From positions 1 to 22,432 of IMG/VR virus record IMGVR_UViG_3300042867_000097: a stretch of DNA of 22,432 nt; one strand, given 5' to 3'. Below the pieces are notes generated by a model. It was not told where the DNA came from, searched no databases, and saw only the letters and a program-made list of their open reading frames with translations. This DNA is from a virus. Every line of letters begins with the position of its first letter. Position 1 is the stretch's first letter. Below, piece after piece: positions 15,001 through 20,689 of this stretch. A program made the position numbers and the translations under genes.

Positions 15001-15273
15001 TTGAAAAATTTCCTTAGCGCACAAGGCGTTGCAAAACTTCGTGCATCGTTTGGTGGCAACCCAACTGAAGGCGAGCGAGCAATTTTGCTTTCTTTAGAGG
15101 GTATCGATGCCTTGTCCTCAAAAGAGCGGGACGCCATCATGATCAGGACATTGGATGCCTTGGATAAAAAATTGGCGCGAGAAAGAACAACGCTTGAAGG
15201 TCTGCAATCTGGATCGTTGCGACGTTACACGCAACCTCAAACACTGACTCCACCAACAGCAGGGAAAAAATAA
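12073..15273 (+). CDS. very large internal virion protein with repeat modules and DUF4214-like segment
   Basis: A 1066-residue protein beginning MGFELNRIMKQYG (AAGGAG nine bases upstream). Residues ~30-90 are helical. At ~213-257 and ~344-384 is a duplicated module of the form YYxQR..GY...(D/E)(L/I)R.AS(E/D)N.FG...D..W. Between them (~264-310), GRSWEQGTIDSPGYNYWMNQLSSGA resembles the DUF4214 motif. Residues ~494-575 are two 41-residue Pro/Gly/Ser/Thr tandem units. Around 576, ARGGRIKTHYQTAGEVRLPSGYG begins a further module, and the last ~350 residues are mostly coiled-coil helix (ASLQAMLAAYG, AKGKRASAREKQLLGLEVQKLKM). Likely carried inside the capsid or ejected with DNA. A run of ten G lies at 12403-12412 within codons for GSAGGGAAM. 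Function is inferred from position, size and composition. Confidence 0.6.
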   Translation: MGFELNRIMKQYGVSTPGVVNYSGTTAPLVPTAPAGSRPTDAGAAATYDKQLADFNTFKTDPAAFNETMRKYGLDQKSYDTYKTDYQNRLQNTPMYIQSQFGTGTGTGSAGGGAAMPAEQPFPMPRFTNEGKQSFSSNELPPGYPTRRPSGITGGFTPMPVMDSDNPLGGQVGTNMGGISNRGQYDTTGSYYGNQLKNPTYGAMPASMINATPQEKSDYYLQQRNLGYNNADLRTASENTFGKVDENKWAQMTAGAYPTYNQNIVDAYKSIGRSWEQGTIDSPGYNYWMNQLSSGAFDPKNLNSTFAQAAADEKAKATVKAYTGGSVNELAAKYAQGGGVSSPGQAAAYYKQRSQDGYTDSEIRAASDNIFGVSSDADWQYIKNIANVNPASTMSSTGVGPINIAGTNVGYGGGDAYVDPNPAWTNLSNEGKAAYFAANPIEANLNALAIYGFKNTPLGAIQNYFDPNLQQQLLTNLSSNFAPVESRGTAAGPGTGSPASQGQTSAESGQGIPGETDTTSYSTGEGNPAESLSGGTGSPASGGETSSQSGDGNPGESDTSSSSTGEGNPGESNARGGRIKTHYQTAGEVRLPSGYGSIEEEQDFARRFRTQPEAVTSPVNMIVPPAPVTIEPEPVPATVITDAPKSRSILTKIANVKDASLDANAVNAMNEAAGTLSAPVNSAVPVAVAPKAAMPLGGDRMASLQAMLAAYGPKDGAYDAELKLARARATADSDAFARMLTTSMSSPEDAQSSKAEMYFRLAAAFGAPTKTGQFSENLGMVGKELGEFAKGKRASAREKQLLGLEVQKLKMASSKDDLNTLRALSAEEMKDKRAISIELIKDYVRSGEPQSAAGKQALDEGFTKGTPEFEKRAKEIFALTVDAKTSQLQAQLAGMSLTQAKLISEQLNTQTMSDAELTKVLGTKEVIGTLEGAIGDVRQAITLNQNAYGGSLGEATEENITKIFLPKDQKLINTRLLKNFLSAQGVAKLRASFGGNPTEGERAILLSLEGIDALSSKERDAIMIRTLDALDKKLARERTTLEGLQSGSLRRYTQPQTLTPPTAGKK
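12403..12412 (+). repeat. G10 homopolymer tract within a virion gene
   Basis: Ten consecutive G encode the Gly-Gly-Gly (plus first base of Ala) part of GSAGGGAAM. Runs of C6 and G6 occur ~100 bases downstream. A one-base change would close the frame by 12529 (in the +2 register) instead of continuing to residue 1066. Confidence 0.9.
13552..13797 (+). repeat. two-copy 123-bp in-frame tandem repeat
   Basis: The identical string GGTTCGCCAGCATCG occurs at 13558 and 13681, giving a 123-bp (41-codon) period. Each unit encodes GTGSPAS followed by two SG.G.PGE or STGEGNPxES sub-repeats, making a flexible Gly/Pro/Ser/Thr linker. The copies differ at many third and some coding positions, so the duplication is not recent. 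Confidence 0.85.
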
Positions 15274-17372
15274 TGGCTAGTGATGCACTCAATTTCACAC
15301 GCGCCTTGGTTGGTCAAGGTCTTGGTATGGGCTGGGGCGATGAGGCCGAAGCATGGTTGCGATCTAAAGTTGGTCAAAAAAGTTATCAAGATAACTTAAA
15401 AGAAATCAACCAAGAATATGCAAAATATGCTGAGGAAAATCCCTTAATTGCGCCAATCACCGAGTTTGCTGGTGGCGTCATGCCAATGGCCGCAAGCTAT
15501 TTGGGCACGGCAATGACAGGCGGTGCAGCGGCACCAGCAGCCGTAGCGACAACTGCTAGGTCGGCTGGTGCGCTAGCAAGGTTGGCTAATCAACTAGGTA
15601 GAGTCGTGCCCAAAAATCCATTGGCTCGGGGCGCAGTTGTTGGCGGCGGTACTGGAGCAATAGCTGGAGCAGGCTCTGCTGAAGAAGGCAGTCGCACCAA
15701 GGGCGCAATAATTGGTGGAACTGTTGGAACAGGTTTTGGCGTTGGCCTGCCTGTGGCAATTCGCGGTGGACGTGATCTTGCAACATTTGCACGAGACAGG
15801 ATTGGTCGCAGTCCAGACTATATTGAAAAACGTGCTGCCGCAAAAGTTAACACGGCACTAGAGCGTGCTGGAATGACCCCTGCACAAGCGCAAGCTGCAA
15901 TGGCCTTGGACAGAGCCGCAGGAATCCCCTCTACATTGGCAAACGTGAGCAGGCCAACTGTAGGCCTTAGCGAAATTGTTGCCGCTAAAAGTGAGAGAGC
16001 TGGTGACACACTTGGCAAGATACTTGATGCCAATAAAAAAGGCATTCAAGATCGTGTAATTGGACAGACAGAGCGCGGCATTGGAAACAAGGGCGACTTC
16101 TTCCAGCAAGAAGAAGACATGGTTAGGAACTTGCGTGCTAACGCCAATGATTTGTATGACGAAGCATACAAATTTGGGACCGTCAATGACCCAACAATTA
16201 CCCGTGTTTTGCAAAGCCCAAAATTTAAGACATTTTTTGATGAAGCCAAAAAGATTGCAGACAATGAAAAACTTGCAGCAGAGTTGCGCGGAGAAGATGC
16301 TTCCAAATATGTGCTAGACGACATCTTTATCGCAGATGAGGCTGGCAATGTTGCCTTGTCAAAACTACCAGACGTACGCACGCTTGACTATATCAAGCGG
16401 GGCATGGATGCGGTGGTCAACAAGGGCTACAAAGGCGAAGGCATGAGTAGCGCTGAAGCCAGCAGCTTAAAAGATTTGAAAAAAGCAATGGTCGGCGCGT
16501 TAGACAAAGCAACAGAAGTTAATGGTGTCTCAGCCTATAAGACGGCACGCCAACAATACGCTGGCGATGCAGAAGTGCTAGATGCTTTGCGCTCAGGAAT
16601 GGATGACTTTGATAAATTTAAGCCTGAGCAAATAACTCGCATGATAAAAAACTTTAGCGCGGCAGAACAAGAAGCCTTTAGAACTGGTGCTGTTCGTAAA
16701 ATATATTCCATAGTGGAAAAAGGCAAGGACAACACTGATGCGGCCTATCGCTTGACTGGTTCGCCTGAAATGCAAAAAAAGTTAATGCCGCTGTTCCCAA
16801 GTCAAGCAAAGTTTGATTTGTTTAAAGCGGCTTTAGACCGTGAACACCAACTATTTCAAGAAGCAAACAGAATTATGGCTGGCTCTCCATCAGCTAAAAG
16901 GCTAGCTGGCATTGAGGCGTTTGACGCAGGCGAAAGTGCAATCAATGCTTTTGTTGGCAATTCAGTAACAGGCGGCTGGTTCAATTCTTTGTTAAACATG
17001 GCGGCAACTACAGCAACAAAAGCAGGCGTTAGCGATGACGTTGCGGCCAAAGTTGCAAAACTTCTTTCGTCGTCAAAGCCAGAAGAAGTTGCCGCTGCTG
17101 TAAAAATTCTAGAGCGTAATTCAGCTCAAGCTCAACGCGCTGTTGAAAACCTTAACCGAGGAGAGACCGGCGCAATCATGGGGGCAGCAGTCATGTCTCC
17201 ACGTGCTCCAGAAGTTGAGCAAGAGCGGCCTACCACTGACCAGATGCTGTCTAAAGACAGGGCAAATCAATTAGATACAAGCGTGGTCGACAGAATGCTT
17301 GAAGAGTACCGCAAGAAAAGAGATGGCAACGAAGCAAACATTCCCGGCCCCGTGATGGTTCCAGCCGAATAA
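15273..17372 (+). CDS. large internal virion/ejection protein
   Basis: A 699-residue protein, TAATG-coupled to the 1066-residue gene. The N-terminus (LNFTRALVGQGLGMGWGDEAEAWLRS, then YAEENPLIAPITEFAGGVMPM) is a pattern I recall from internal virion proteins of environmental podoviruses. Residues ~70-175 are Gly/Ala-rich and hydrophobic (GAIAGAGSAEEGSRTKGAIIGGTVGTGFGVGLPVAIRGG) as in membrane-inserting segments. The remaining ~500 residues are helical (AKVNTALERAGMTPAQAQAAMALDRAAGIPSTLANVS; MRNL-type helices; EVAAAVKILERNSAQAQRAVENL), ending in a Pro-rich tail. No lytic transglycosylase or protease motif was found. It is the last gene before the terminator, and likely enters the cell with the genome; that role is inferred. 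Confidence 0.6.
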   Translation: MASDALNFTRALVGQGLGMGWGDEAEAWLRSKVGQKSYQDNLKEINQEYAKYAEENPLIAPITEFAGGVMPMAASYLGTAMTGGAAAPAAVATTARSAGALARLANQLGRVVPKNPLARGAVVGGGTGAIAGAGSAEEGSRTKGAIIGGTVGTGFGVGLPVAIRGGRDLATFARDRIGRSPDYIEKRAAAKVNTALERAGMTPAQAQAAMALDRAAGIPSTLANVSRPTVGLSEIVAAKSERAGDTLGKILDANKKGIQDRVIGQTERGIGNKGDFFQQEEDMVRNLRANANDLYDEAYKFGTVNDPTITRVLQSPKFKTFFDEAKKIADNEKLAAELRGEDASKYVLDDIFIADEAGNVALSKLPDVRTLDYIKRGMDAVVNKGYKGEGMSSAEASSLKDLKKAMVGALDKATEVNGVSAYKTARQQYAGDAEVLDALRSGMDDFDKFKPEQITRMIKNFSAAEQEAFRTGAVRKIYSIVEKGKDNTDAAYRLTGSPEMQKKLMPLFPSQAKFDLFKAALDREHQLFQEANRIMAGSPSAKRLAGIEAFDAGESAINAFVGNSVTGGWFNSLLNMAATTATKAGVSDDVAAKVAKLLSSSKPEEVAAAVKILERNSAQAQRAVENLNRGETGAIMGAAVMSPRAPEVEQERPTTDQMLSKDRANQLDTSVVDRMLEEYRKKRDGNEANIPGPVMVPAE

Positions 17373-17418
17373 GGTAAAATCTACTCGCTGTCTCCTTCAA
17401 AGGCAGTTGCCAACTTTC

Positions 17419-17446
17419 AACCCCGCTTCGGCGGGGTTTCTTTTTT
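17419..17446 (+). terminator. intrinsic terminator of the virion operon
   Basis: A perfect 8-bp stem AACCCCGC / GCGGGGTT with a TTCG tetraloop (17427-17430), followed by TCTTTTTT. It lies 47 bases after the last virion gene. The T-run overlaps the final codon of the convergent minus-strand gene, so the two transcription units meet here with no spare sequence. On the minus strand the stem is not followed by a T-run, so it mainly serves the plus strand. Confidence 0.93.
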
Positions 17447-17627
17447 AGAAGTTCTCGTCATAGAACTTGCGCAGCACCTCGTGCAAGTCTATTTCTTTAA
17501 ACTCACCGCCTTGCCCTCCCTCTATTTCACCGATCCAGACTGTGCCGGTGTTGGGCACTCGGCCCGGTGCGATGAACAAGTCTCCGACTTGAATGTGCCA
17601 AGGGCACATGGGTTCAAACTTTTCCAT
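17445..17627 (-). CDS. small protein of unknown function
   Basis: A 60-residue protein, last in the minus-strand run. It begins MEKFEPMCPWHIQVGDLFIAPGR and has beta-like segments (GDLFIAP, TVWIGEIEGG) then a helical end (DLHEVLRKFYDENF). No family recognised. The ATG follows the previous stop by two bases, with a purine-rich AAGAAAGAG upstream. Its stop codon falls within the T-run of the convergent terminator. Confidence 0.7.
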   Translation of the reverse strand: MEKFEPMCPWHIQVGDLFIAPGRVPNTGTVWIGEIEGGQGGEFKEIDLHEVLRKFYDENF

Positions 17628-17629
17628 GA

Positions 17630-18274
17630 TTACTCTTTCTTTTCATTGATGTCATAAAACCAGTCGTCGCCTGCCGACCACTTGCGCGTGCCGTCCACGG
17701 TCCACAATTTTCTGGCCGCTTGAAAGTCAGGGAATTTTGTCTCAGCAGGGATCAGGCTCTGGTCGTACCACAGGCATCGATTGTTGGGCTGGCATGCAAA
17801 CTGGCCGTTGTCTAAGGCAATCCAGTTGAAGCTCTTGTGCTCTTCGGCCTGTTCGGTAAACCCAGTGTCCAGCGCCATCTCATCAGCGCAGAAGTCCACC
17901 GTAAACAAATAGCGACCAAAGTGCCACTGCTTGTCCTTGCCTAAAAACTTGACGCCAAGGTTGCGTAGGCCAATCTTCTCTACAATGGTGAAGTTGTAAC
18001 CCATGCAGTCCCATAACTGCAAAACGTCAATGGGGAGGTCAACCGACCCCTTGTAAAAATCATCCATCCAGACGTAAGCATGTATTGGCAGCTTGTCGTA
18101 CAGCGCTCCGTAGTTGGGCAGCAATGACTCAATGCGGAACACTTGTCCACGCAAGGCCTTGAGGCTTACCCAGATGGCCGGTTCTAACTCGCCATGGCCC
18201 TTCTCAAAGTTGTACAAAAACTCCCGCTTGACAAAGCACTTAATTGGTGGGAGTGATGCGATCAGATAGCTCAT
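17630..18274 (-). CDS. conserved-looking phage protein of unknown function
   Basis: A 214-residue soluble protein, the largest of the small-gene block on this strand. It is rich in aromatic residues (12 Trp) and appears mainly beta: KCFVKREFLYNF, PAIWVSLKALRGQVFRIESLLP, PIHAYVWMDDF, YNFTIVEKIGLRNLGVKFLGKDKQWHFGRYLFTVDFCAD, NWIALDNGQFACQPNNRCLWYD. The LPIHAYVW and LDNGQFACQPNNR stretches look like conserved cores, but I cannot name the family or see catalytic residues. The start has AAGGA eight bases upstream and lies inside the 3' end of the zinc-ribbon-like gene in another frame (35 bp overlap). Confidence 0.75.
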   Translation of the reverse strand: MSYLIASLPPIKCFVKREFLYNFEKGHGELEPAIWVSLKALRGQVFRIESLLPNYGALYDKLPIHAYVWMDDFYKGSVDLPIDVLQLWDCMGYNFTIVEKIGLRNLGVKFLGKDKQWHFGRYLFTVDFCADEMALDTGFTEQAEEHKSFNWIALDNGQFACQPNNRCLWYDQSLIPAETKFPDFQAARKLWTVDGTRKWSAGDDWFYDINEKKE

Positions 18275-18419
18275 CTTTTTCCTTTAAATTGGGCGATATA
18301 ACCCGCTCTTCGGTTACAAAAATATGTTCGTTTGCGCACTTGCGACGGCGCACTGTAATGGTGTTTTTGTTTCGCGTGTCGAGCACGGAAGTCCAGACAT
18401 TGCAGATGGGGCACTTCAA
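18240..18419 (-). CDS. NrdR/Ogr-like zinc-ribbon mini-protein, TTG start
   Basis: A 59-residue protein. It reads MKCPICNVWTSVLDTR, then TVRRRKCANEHIFVTEERV: CPxC, a WTSVLDTR stretch, RRR, and a second Cys followed by N-x-H, closely resembling the N-terminal zinc ribbon of NrdR and small phage zinc-finger proteins (CPxCxxxxTxVxxTR...RRRxxCxxxHxFxTxE). Zinc would be held by C3, C6, C28 and probably H32. The TTG start overlaps the previous stop by three bases and has AAGGAG eight bases upstream, which decides the start. A DNA-binding or transcription-regulating role is likely from the family resemblance. It is hidden by its TTG start and by a longer spurious frame over the same bases. Confidence 0.8.
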   Translation of the reverse strand: MKCPICNVWTSVLDTRNKNTITVRRRKCANEHIFVTEERVISPNLKEKDELSDRITPTN

Positions 18420-18586
18420 GCGTTTTTCTCCTTGAGTTTGGCTTCAATGGCTCGCGTAAAACCATCAAGATCAAAAGTGTCTTCCCAGTCCCACCATTTC
18501 ATTTGCTGTATTGCTACGCGCTCTTCATCCGTCAGGTTTACCCACGGCTTCTTGTAGACCTGTGTGTCATCGTCTTCTTCAGTCAT
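18416..18586 (-). CDS. small acidic protein of unknown function
   Basis: A 56-residue protein starting MTEEDDDTQVYKKPWVNLTDEE. The ATG at 18586 overlaps the previous TGA (ATGA) and has AAGGAG seven bases upstream; a longer frame from 18610 was not preferred. Acidic N-terminus, then LTDEERVAIQQM and FTRAIEAKLKEKN, two helices seen in many small phage proteins. No function known to me. Confidence 0.75.
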   Translation of the reverse strand: MTEEDDDTQVYKKPWVNLTDEERVAIQQMKWWDWEDTFDLDGFTRAIEAKLKEKNA

Positions 18587-18795
18587 GTGTTCTCCTTTGG
18601 TGGTGTGCATGTGTGAATCGTGGTCAGGTCAGCAGTGCGCTTGCCGCATCGTTGGCAGAAGTTCCATTCCCGTTTAGCAAATTCTGCTGCTGCAACAAGG
18701 GCGGCAAAGGCTTCAAGTCTTTCTACAAAGCGCGGGGTCAATTCCCACATTTCCTCAAGCCCAGACTGCCGCGCCATCTCAATGATTGTTTTCAT
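18583..18795 (-). CDS. small helical protein with C-terminal Cys cluster
   Basis: A 70-residue protein starting at the ATG 18795 that overlaps the previous stop (ATGA), with GGAG upstream; the frame is open to 18900 but that would overlap the preceding gene by over 100 bp. N-terminus MKTIIEMARQSGL, then RFVERLEAFAALVAAAEFAKREW, a pattern common in small phage proteins, and a C-terminal C-x2-C...C arrangement (FCQRCGKRTADLTTIHTC) that may bind zinc. Confidence 0.72.
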   Translation of the reverse strand: MKTIIEMARQSGLEEMWELTPRFVERLEAFAALVAAAEFAKREWNFCQRCGKRTADLTTIHTCTPPKENT

Positions 18796-19052
18796 ATCAG
18801 CAAACTCCAAACCCAAAGCCCTGTAAAGAACAGCAGCAAACAGATCACCATCAGCGCCACCAGTACAAAGCCAACTAAAACGCTGCCGACTATCTGCCAC
18901 CCTTGTGGCACTGGCTCGATGTCATCAGGCACTGTCGGATACGCTTTGATCTTGCGAGTCTCCGGGTCGTTCTCTGCGTTGGTGAAGTGACAAAAATGCT
19001 CACATTGCGGAGTGTGGCCGCAGATACCCCCTGCATCGCACATCCTGTTCAT
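18792..19052 (-). CDS. small membrane protein with Cys/His-rich N-terminus
   Basis: An 86-residue protein. The first ~25 residues contain five Cys and three His (CDAGGICGHTPQCEHFCHF), suggesting a bound metal. A polar linker follows (YPTVPDDIEPVPQG), then one long transmembrane segment (~53-84, IVGSVLVGFVLVALMVICLLLFFTGLWVW), long enough for a helical hairpin. GGAGG seven bases before the ATG; ATGA overlap with the gene before. Unknown role. Confidence 0.75.
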   Translation of the reverse strand: MNRMCDAGGICGHTPQCEHFCHFTNAENDPETRKIKAYPTVPDDIEPVPQGWQIVGSVLVGFVLVALMVICLLLFFTGLWVWSLLI

Positions 19053-19318
19053 ACTTTCCTCCTCTCAAGCATGGCATCTGCCATGTCATATGCGCTGTCA
19101 GCAATCACTATTTTTGTGTCGCTGTCGAAAACACCCCTATCCTCTTTGACTCTATCTTCAGCATCAGCAGCATCTGGATGGTAGTAATCATTCGTCCAAA
19201 ATTGATAGCAGATTGGCAAAGCCTTGATTGCAAAATAGTCTCGCAAAGTCATGCCTGCACTTGTCCAATTCGTTTGTCGTTCGCATGGAAACGCTGGCCC
19301 ACCTGTTTCTGTAGTCAT
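19049..19318 (-). CDS. small phage protein of the GGPAFP...GMTLRDYFA type
   Basis: An 89-residue protein with the recognisable small-phage-protein pattern: ETGGPAFPCE near the N-terminus, GMTLRDYFAIKALP (~22-35), and a C-terminal helix ending in AYDMADAMLERR. This family is widespread in phages and prophages of Proteobacteria, function unknown. GAAGGAG lies before the ATG, and it overlaps both neighbours by four bases. Confidence 0.8.
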   Translation of the reverse strand: MTTETGGPAFPCERQTNWTSAGMTLRDYFAIKALPICYQFWTNDYYHPDAADAEDRVKEDRGVFDSDTKIVIADSAYDMADAMLERRKV

Positions 19319-19530
19319 GTTGGCTCCTTCACTTCTTCGGTTTTATCCAAATACGCCTTCAAACGCTTGACTCTGTTCTTATTGAACACGACCAGTGCGG
19401 AGGCATATTCCACCCCGCTCTCTGCTTTCAACAGTTCGTGTTCTGCGTGAAGCAACTCATGCGCCACCGCTTGCGCTGGCGTCACGGTCTTCAACATTGT
19501 TTTGATCTCTGTCCACATGTACTTGATCAT
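19315..19530 (-). CDS. small helical phage protein
   Basis: A 71-residue helical protein: WTEIKTMLKTVTPAQAVAHELLHAEHELLKAESGVEYASALVVFNKNRVKRLKAYL. The TPxxxAxxELxxAExxLLxAxxxxEYA pattern is shared by small proteins in many phage genomes; function unknown. GAGG lies eight bases before the ATG. A second ATG at 19518 would remove four residues. Confidence 0.78.
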   Translation of the reverse strand: MIKYMWTEIKTMLKTVTPAQAVAHELLHAEHELLKAESGVEYASALVVFNKNRVKRLKAYLDKTEEVKEPT

Positions 19531-19537
19531 GGTCGCC

Positions 19538-19675
19538 TCACTTCACAAGGACGTCAAAGTAAGCCATCAACAGGACCACTCCTATGGTGACCAAAAAAAT
19601 AGCTCCAACAATGCTCATGACTGCACGGCGAAACAATGACTCAGTGTGGCTAGGTGGGTAGTAAGTGTGTTTCAT
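19538..19675 (-). CDS. single-pass membrane mini-protein
   Basis: A 45-residue protein (starts MKHTYYPPSHTESLFRR) with one transmembrane helix, AVMSIVGAIFLVTIGVVLLMAYF (~18-40), and a short tail. GGAG with nine-base spacing precedes the ATG, which overlaps the stop of the ribbon-helix-helix-like gene (ATGA). The polar/basic residues before the helix predict the N-terminus in the cytoplasm. Too short for the usual length cut-off but supported by ribosome site, coupling and a coherent helix. Confidence 0.72.
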   Translation of the reverse strand: MKHTYYPPSHTESLFRRAVMSIVGAIFLVTIGVVLLMAYFDVLVK

Positions 19676-19815
19676 TTCGTTTTCTCCTTGGTTAATTTAC
19701 TGACATATCCACGCACTTTGGCGGCGTGTTCTGGGGTGAGGTAAAACTCGACTCGCACCAAGCCAAGCGCCTTTCGGCGCTGGCGTAGGGCGGCTACTCG
19801 TTCGGTGGTAGTCAT
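19672..19815 (-). CDS. ribbon-helix-helix-like small phage protein
   Basis: A 47-residue basic protein: ERVAALRQRRKALGLVRVEFYLTPEHAAKVRGYVSKL. The segment LVRVEFYLTPEHAAKVRGYVSKL has the strand-helix pattern of the small RHH-like phage proteins with a GLVRxEx(W/Y)(V/L)xPEH motif. A DNA-binding dimer is plausible by analogy with Arc/MetJ-type folds but is not proven. It starts on a TGATG overlap with the previous gene; the ribosome site is weak, so translational coupling is likely. Confidence 0.72.
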   Translation of the reverse strand: MTTTERVAALRQRRKALGLVRVEFYLTPEHAAKVRGYVSKLTKEKTK

Positions 19816-20084
19816 CAGTAGTCTTGACCAGCACGGGCTGGCTGTGCGCCCAGAAACTCTGGGTTGTATGTTGATGGCGCGTTATAAATTTCTTTACGTG
19901 CGTCCATTCTGGCGTTCACTTCAAATTGCTTGCTGGTTTCGCACTTGATGCAACGGTAAGCCTTGGCTTCCATTTTAAAATTTTCCCAATCGGTGCTCAT
20001 TGGCGTCCGCAAAATGTTGCGACCACAAGCAGTTCTTGAAGTAAAACCGCTACCGCTTTTGTTGAGATGCATTTGATGTGACAT
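19815..20084 (-). CDS. small protein with Zn-ribbon-like CxxC
   Basis: An 89-residue protein: MHLNKSGSGFTSRTACGRNILRTPMSTDW, then YRCIKCETSKQFEVN. One CxxC and one further Cys are present, so a metal site is possible but incomplete in a monomer. I recall similar small proteins from phages, function unknown. GGAG precedes the ATG within a leader (AACAACACAACGGAGCAAAC) that closely resembles the leader of the next gene to the right. Confidence 0.72.
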   Translation of the reverse strand: MSHQMHLNKSGSGFTSRTACGRNILRTPMSTDWENFKMEAKAYRCIKCETSKQFEVNARMDARKEIYNAPSTYNPEFLGAQPARAGQDY

Positions 20085-20111
20085 GTTGTTTGCTCCGTTG
20101 TGTTGTTAAGT

Positions 20112-20125
20112 GGGGCCGTAGCCCC
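20112..20125 (-). terminator. small hairpin with TACG loop after a minus-strand gene
   Basis: GGGGC / GCCCC with a CGTA loop (TACG on the minus strand), a compact cUACGg-type hairpin, seven bases after the stop of the 69-residue gene. No T-run follows on the minus strand (ACTTAACAAC), so it may be an mRNA 3'-end stabiliser or weak attenuator rather than a full terminator. Confidence 0.45.
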
Positions 20126-20132
20126 GCTTTAT

Positions 20133-20342
20133 TTAGATGTCTTTTGTCAGGTTGTAGACTAATTTTTCTGTACTGACCAAGCGGCCAGATTTGCTGTAGT
20201 AGCGCTTAACAGCCCACCAAGAAATGTTGCCGCTGGTAATCTTTCTCCAACCTTTACGAAAGCTGGGGTGGAAAAATTTTTCGTCAAGCGAATCAAAGTA
20301 AGCGCCGTCTTCAAGCAGTTCAATCATTTTGTCTTTGTTCAT
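20133..20342 (-). CDS. small protein of unknown function with its own promoter
   Basis: A 69-residue basic, aromatic protein: MIELLEDGAYFDSLDEKFFHPSFRKGWRKITSGNISWWAVKRYYSKSGRLV, then EKLVYNLTKD. No family recognised; the order of helix then strands (NISWWAVKRYY, SGRLVSTEKLVY) could form a small alpha/beta fold. It stands apart from the overlapping run: a promoter-operator lies 30-60 bases upstream and a small hairpin follows its stop. GGAGC lies ten bases before the ATG. Probably an accessory gene inserted as an independent cassette; this is inference from layout. Confidence 0.65.
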   Translation of the reverse strand: MNKDKMIELLEDGAYFDSLDEKFFHPSFRKGWRKITSGNISWWAVKRYYSKSGRLVSTEKLVYNLTKDI

Positions 20343-20373
20343 TTCGTTGCTCCGTTTCGTTGTTGATGTCTCT

Positions 20374-20401
20374 ACTATAACAGCGTTTCCGGTAACATCA
20401 A
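20374..20401 (-). promoter_or_regulatory. promoter with GTTWCCGGWAAC operator, copy 1
   Basis: On the minus strand: -35-like TTGATG (20401-20396), 16-bp spacer, -10 TATAGT (20379-20374). The spacer holds GTTACCGGAAAC (20396-20385), a near-palindrome with only one symmetrical mismatch pair. The same site sits at the same offset in copy 2. Expected transcript start is about 20367, leaving a 25-base leader to the ATG at 20342. Confidence 0.65.
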
Positions 20402-20430
20402 CAATTATTTTGTAGGTGTTTACCCTTAGA
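20385..20430. repeat. duplicated promoter/nuclease-tail segment, copy 1
   Basis: Shares with 20701-20755 the 12-mer GTTTCCGGTAAC, the 11-mer TATTTTGTAGG (20406-20416) and an ACCCTTAGA-like end, in the same order and orientation, with a nine-base length difference between the blocks. In copy 2 the TATTTTGTAGG string contains the end of the nuclease gene; in copy 1 the matching minus-strand bases still spell Pro-Thr-Lys-stop but no gene precedes them. Confidence 0.7.
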
Positions 20431-20432
20431 GA

Positions 20433-20450
20433 ACAGGGCCGTAGCCCTGT
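20433..20450 (-). terminator. 7-bp hairpin with TACG loop after a minus-strand gene
   Basis: ACAGGGC / GCCCTGT with a TACG loop on the minus strand, five bases after the stop of the 62-residue gene. It resembles the hairpin at 20112-20125 in loop, stem core and distance from the stop. The sequence after it is TCTCTAAGG, with no T-run, so termination strength is uncertain. Confidence 0.5.
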
Positions 20451-20455
20451 CTGAT

Positions 20456-20644
20456 TTAAGAGTACGACAACCCTTGGAACTCAAAACTATCAGCCAACTC
20501 TGGCGCAGCAGACTTGCGAATGCTGATGGAGACGCAAGCAAAGCCATAACGCTCTGCAAGGTATTGTTTGCCGTCTGGCGTATTGGCAACCACTGTGATC
20601 TCAGTGGCGTTGAAGTCTGCTGGCGAGAAAGTGAAATCGGTCAT
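20456..20644 (-). CDS. small protein of unknown function with its own promoter
   Basis: A 62-residue protein starting MTDFTFSPADFNATEITVVANTPDGK, then YLAERYGFACVSISIRKS and LADSFEFQGLSYS. Mainly beta-like, no family recognised. AGGAGG six bases before the ATG at 20644 decides the start; an in-frame ATG at 20683 has no ribosome site but coincides with the predicted transcript start, so a leaderless longer form is conceivable. Preceded by promoter copy 2 and followed by a TACG-loop hairpin, so it is laid out as a self-contained cassette. Confidence 0.68.
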   Translation of the reverse strand: MTDFTFSPADFNATEITVVANTPDGKQYLAERYGFACVSISIRKSAAPELADSFEFQGLSYS

Positions 20645-20689
20645 AAGACCTCCTAAAAAACCCTCTGCGAACTGCTGAGGCATGGGTAA

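Noticed and set aside
17405-17416. Short inverted repeat GTTGCCAAC just before the terminator
   Set aside because: Only four base pairs around one base, too small to count as a site on its own.
18271-18474. 67-codon frame over the zinc-ribbon gene
   Set aside because: Product has no pattern, while the neighbouring frame shows CPxC, RRR and a well-placed ribosome site.
18583-18900. Longer 105-residue version of the 70-residue gene
   Set aside because: Would overlap the preceding membrane-protein gene by 109 bp; the ATG at 18795 gives an ATGA junction and has GGAG upstream.
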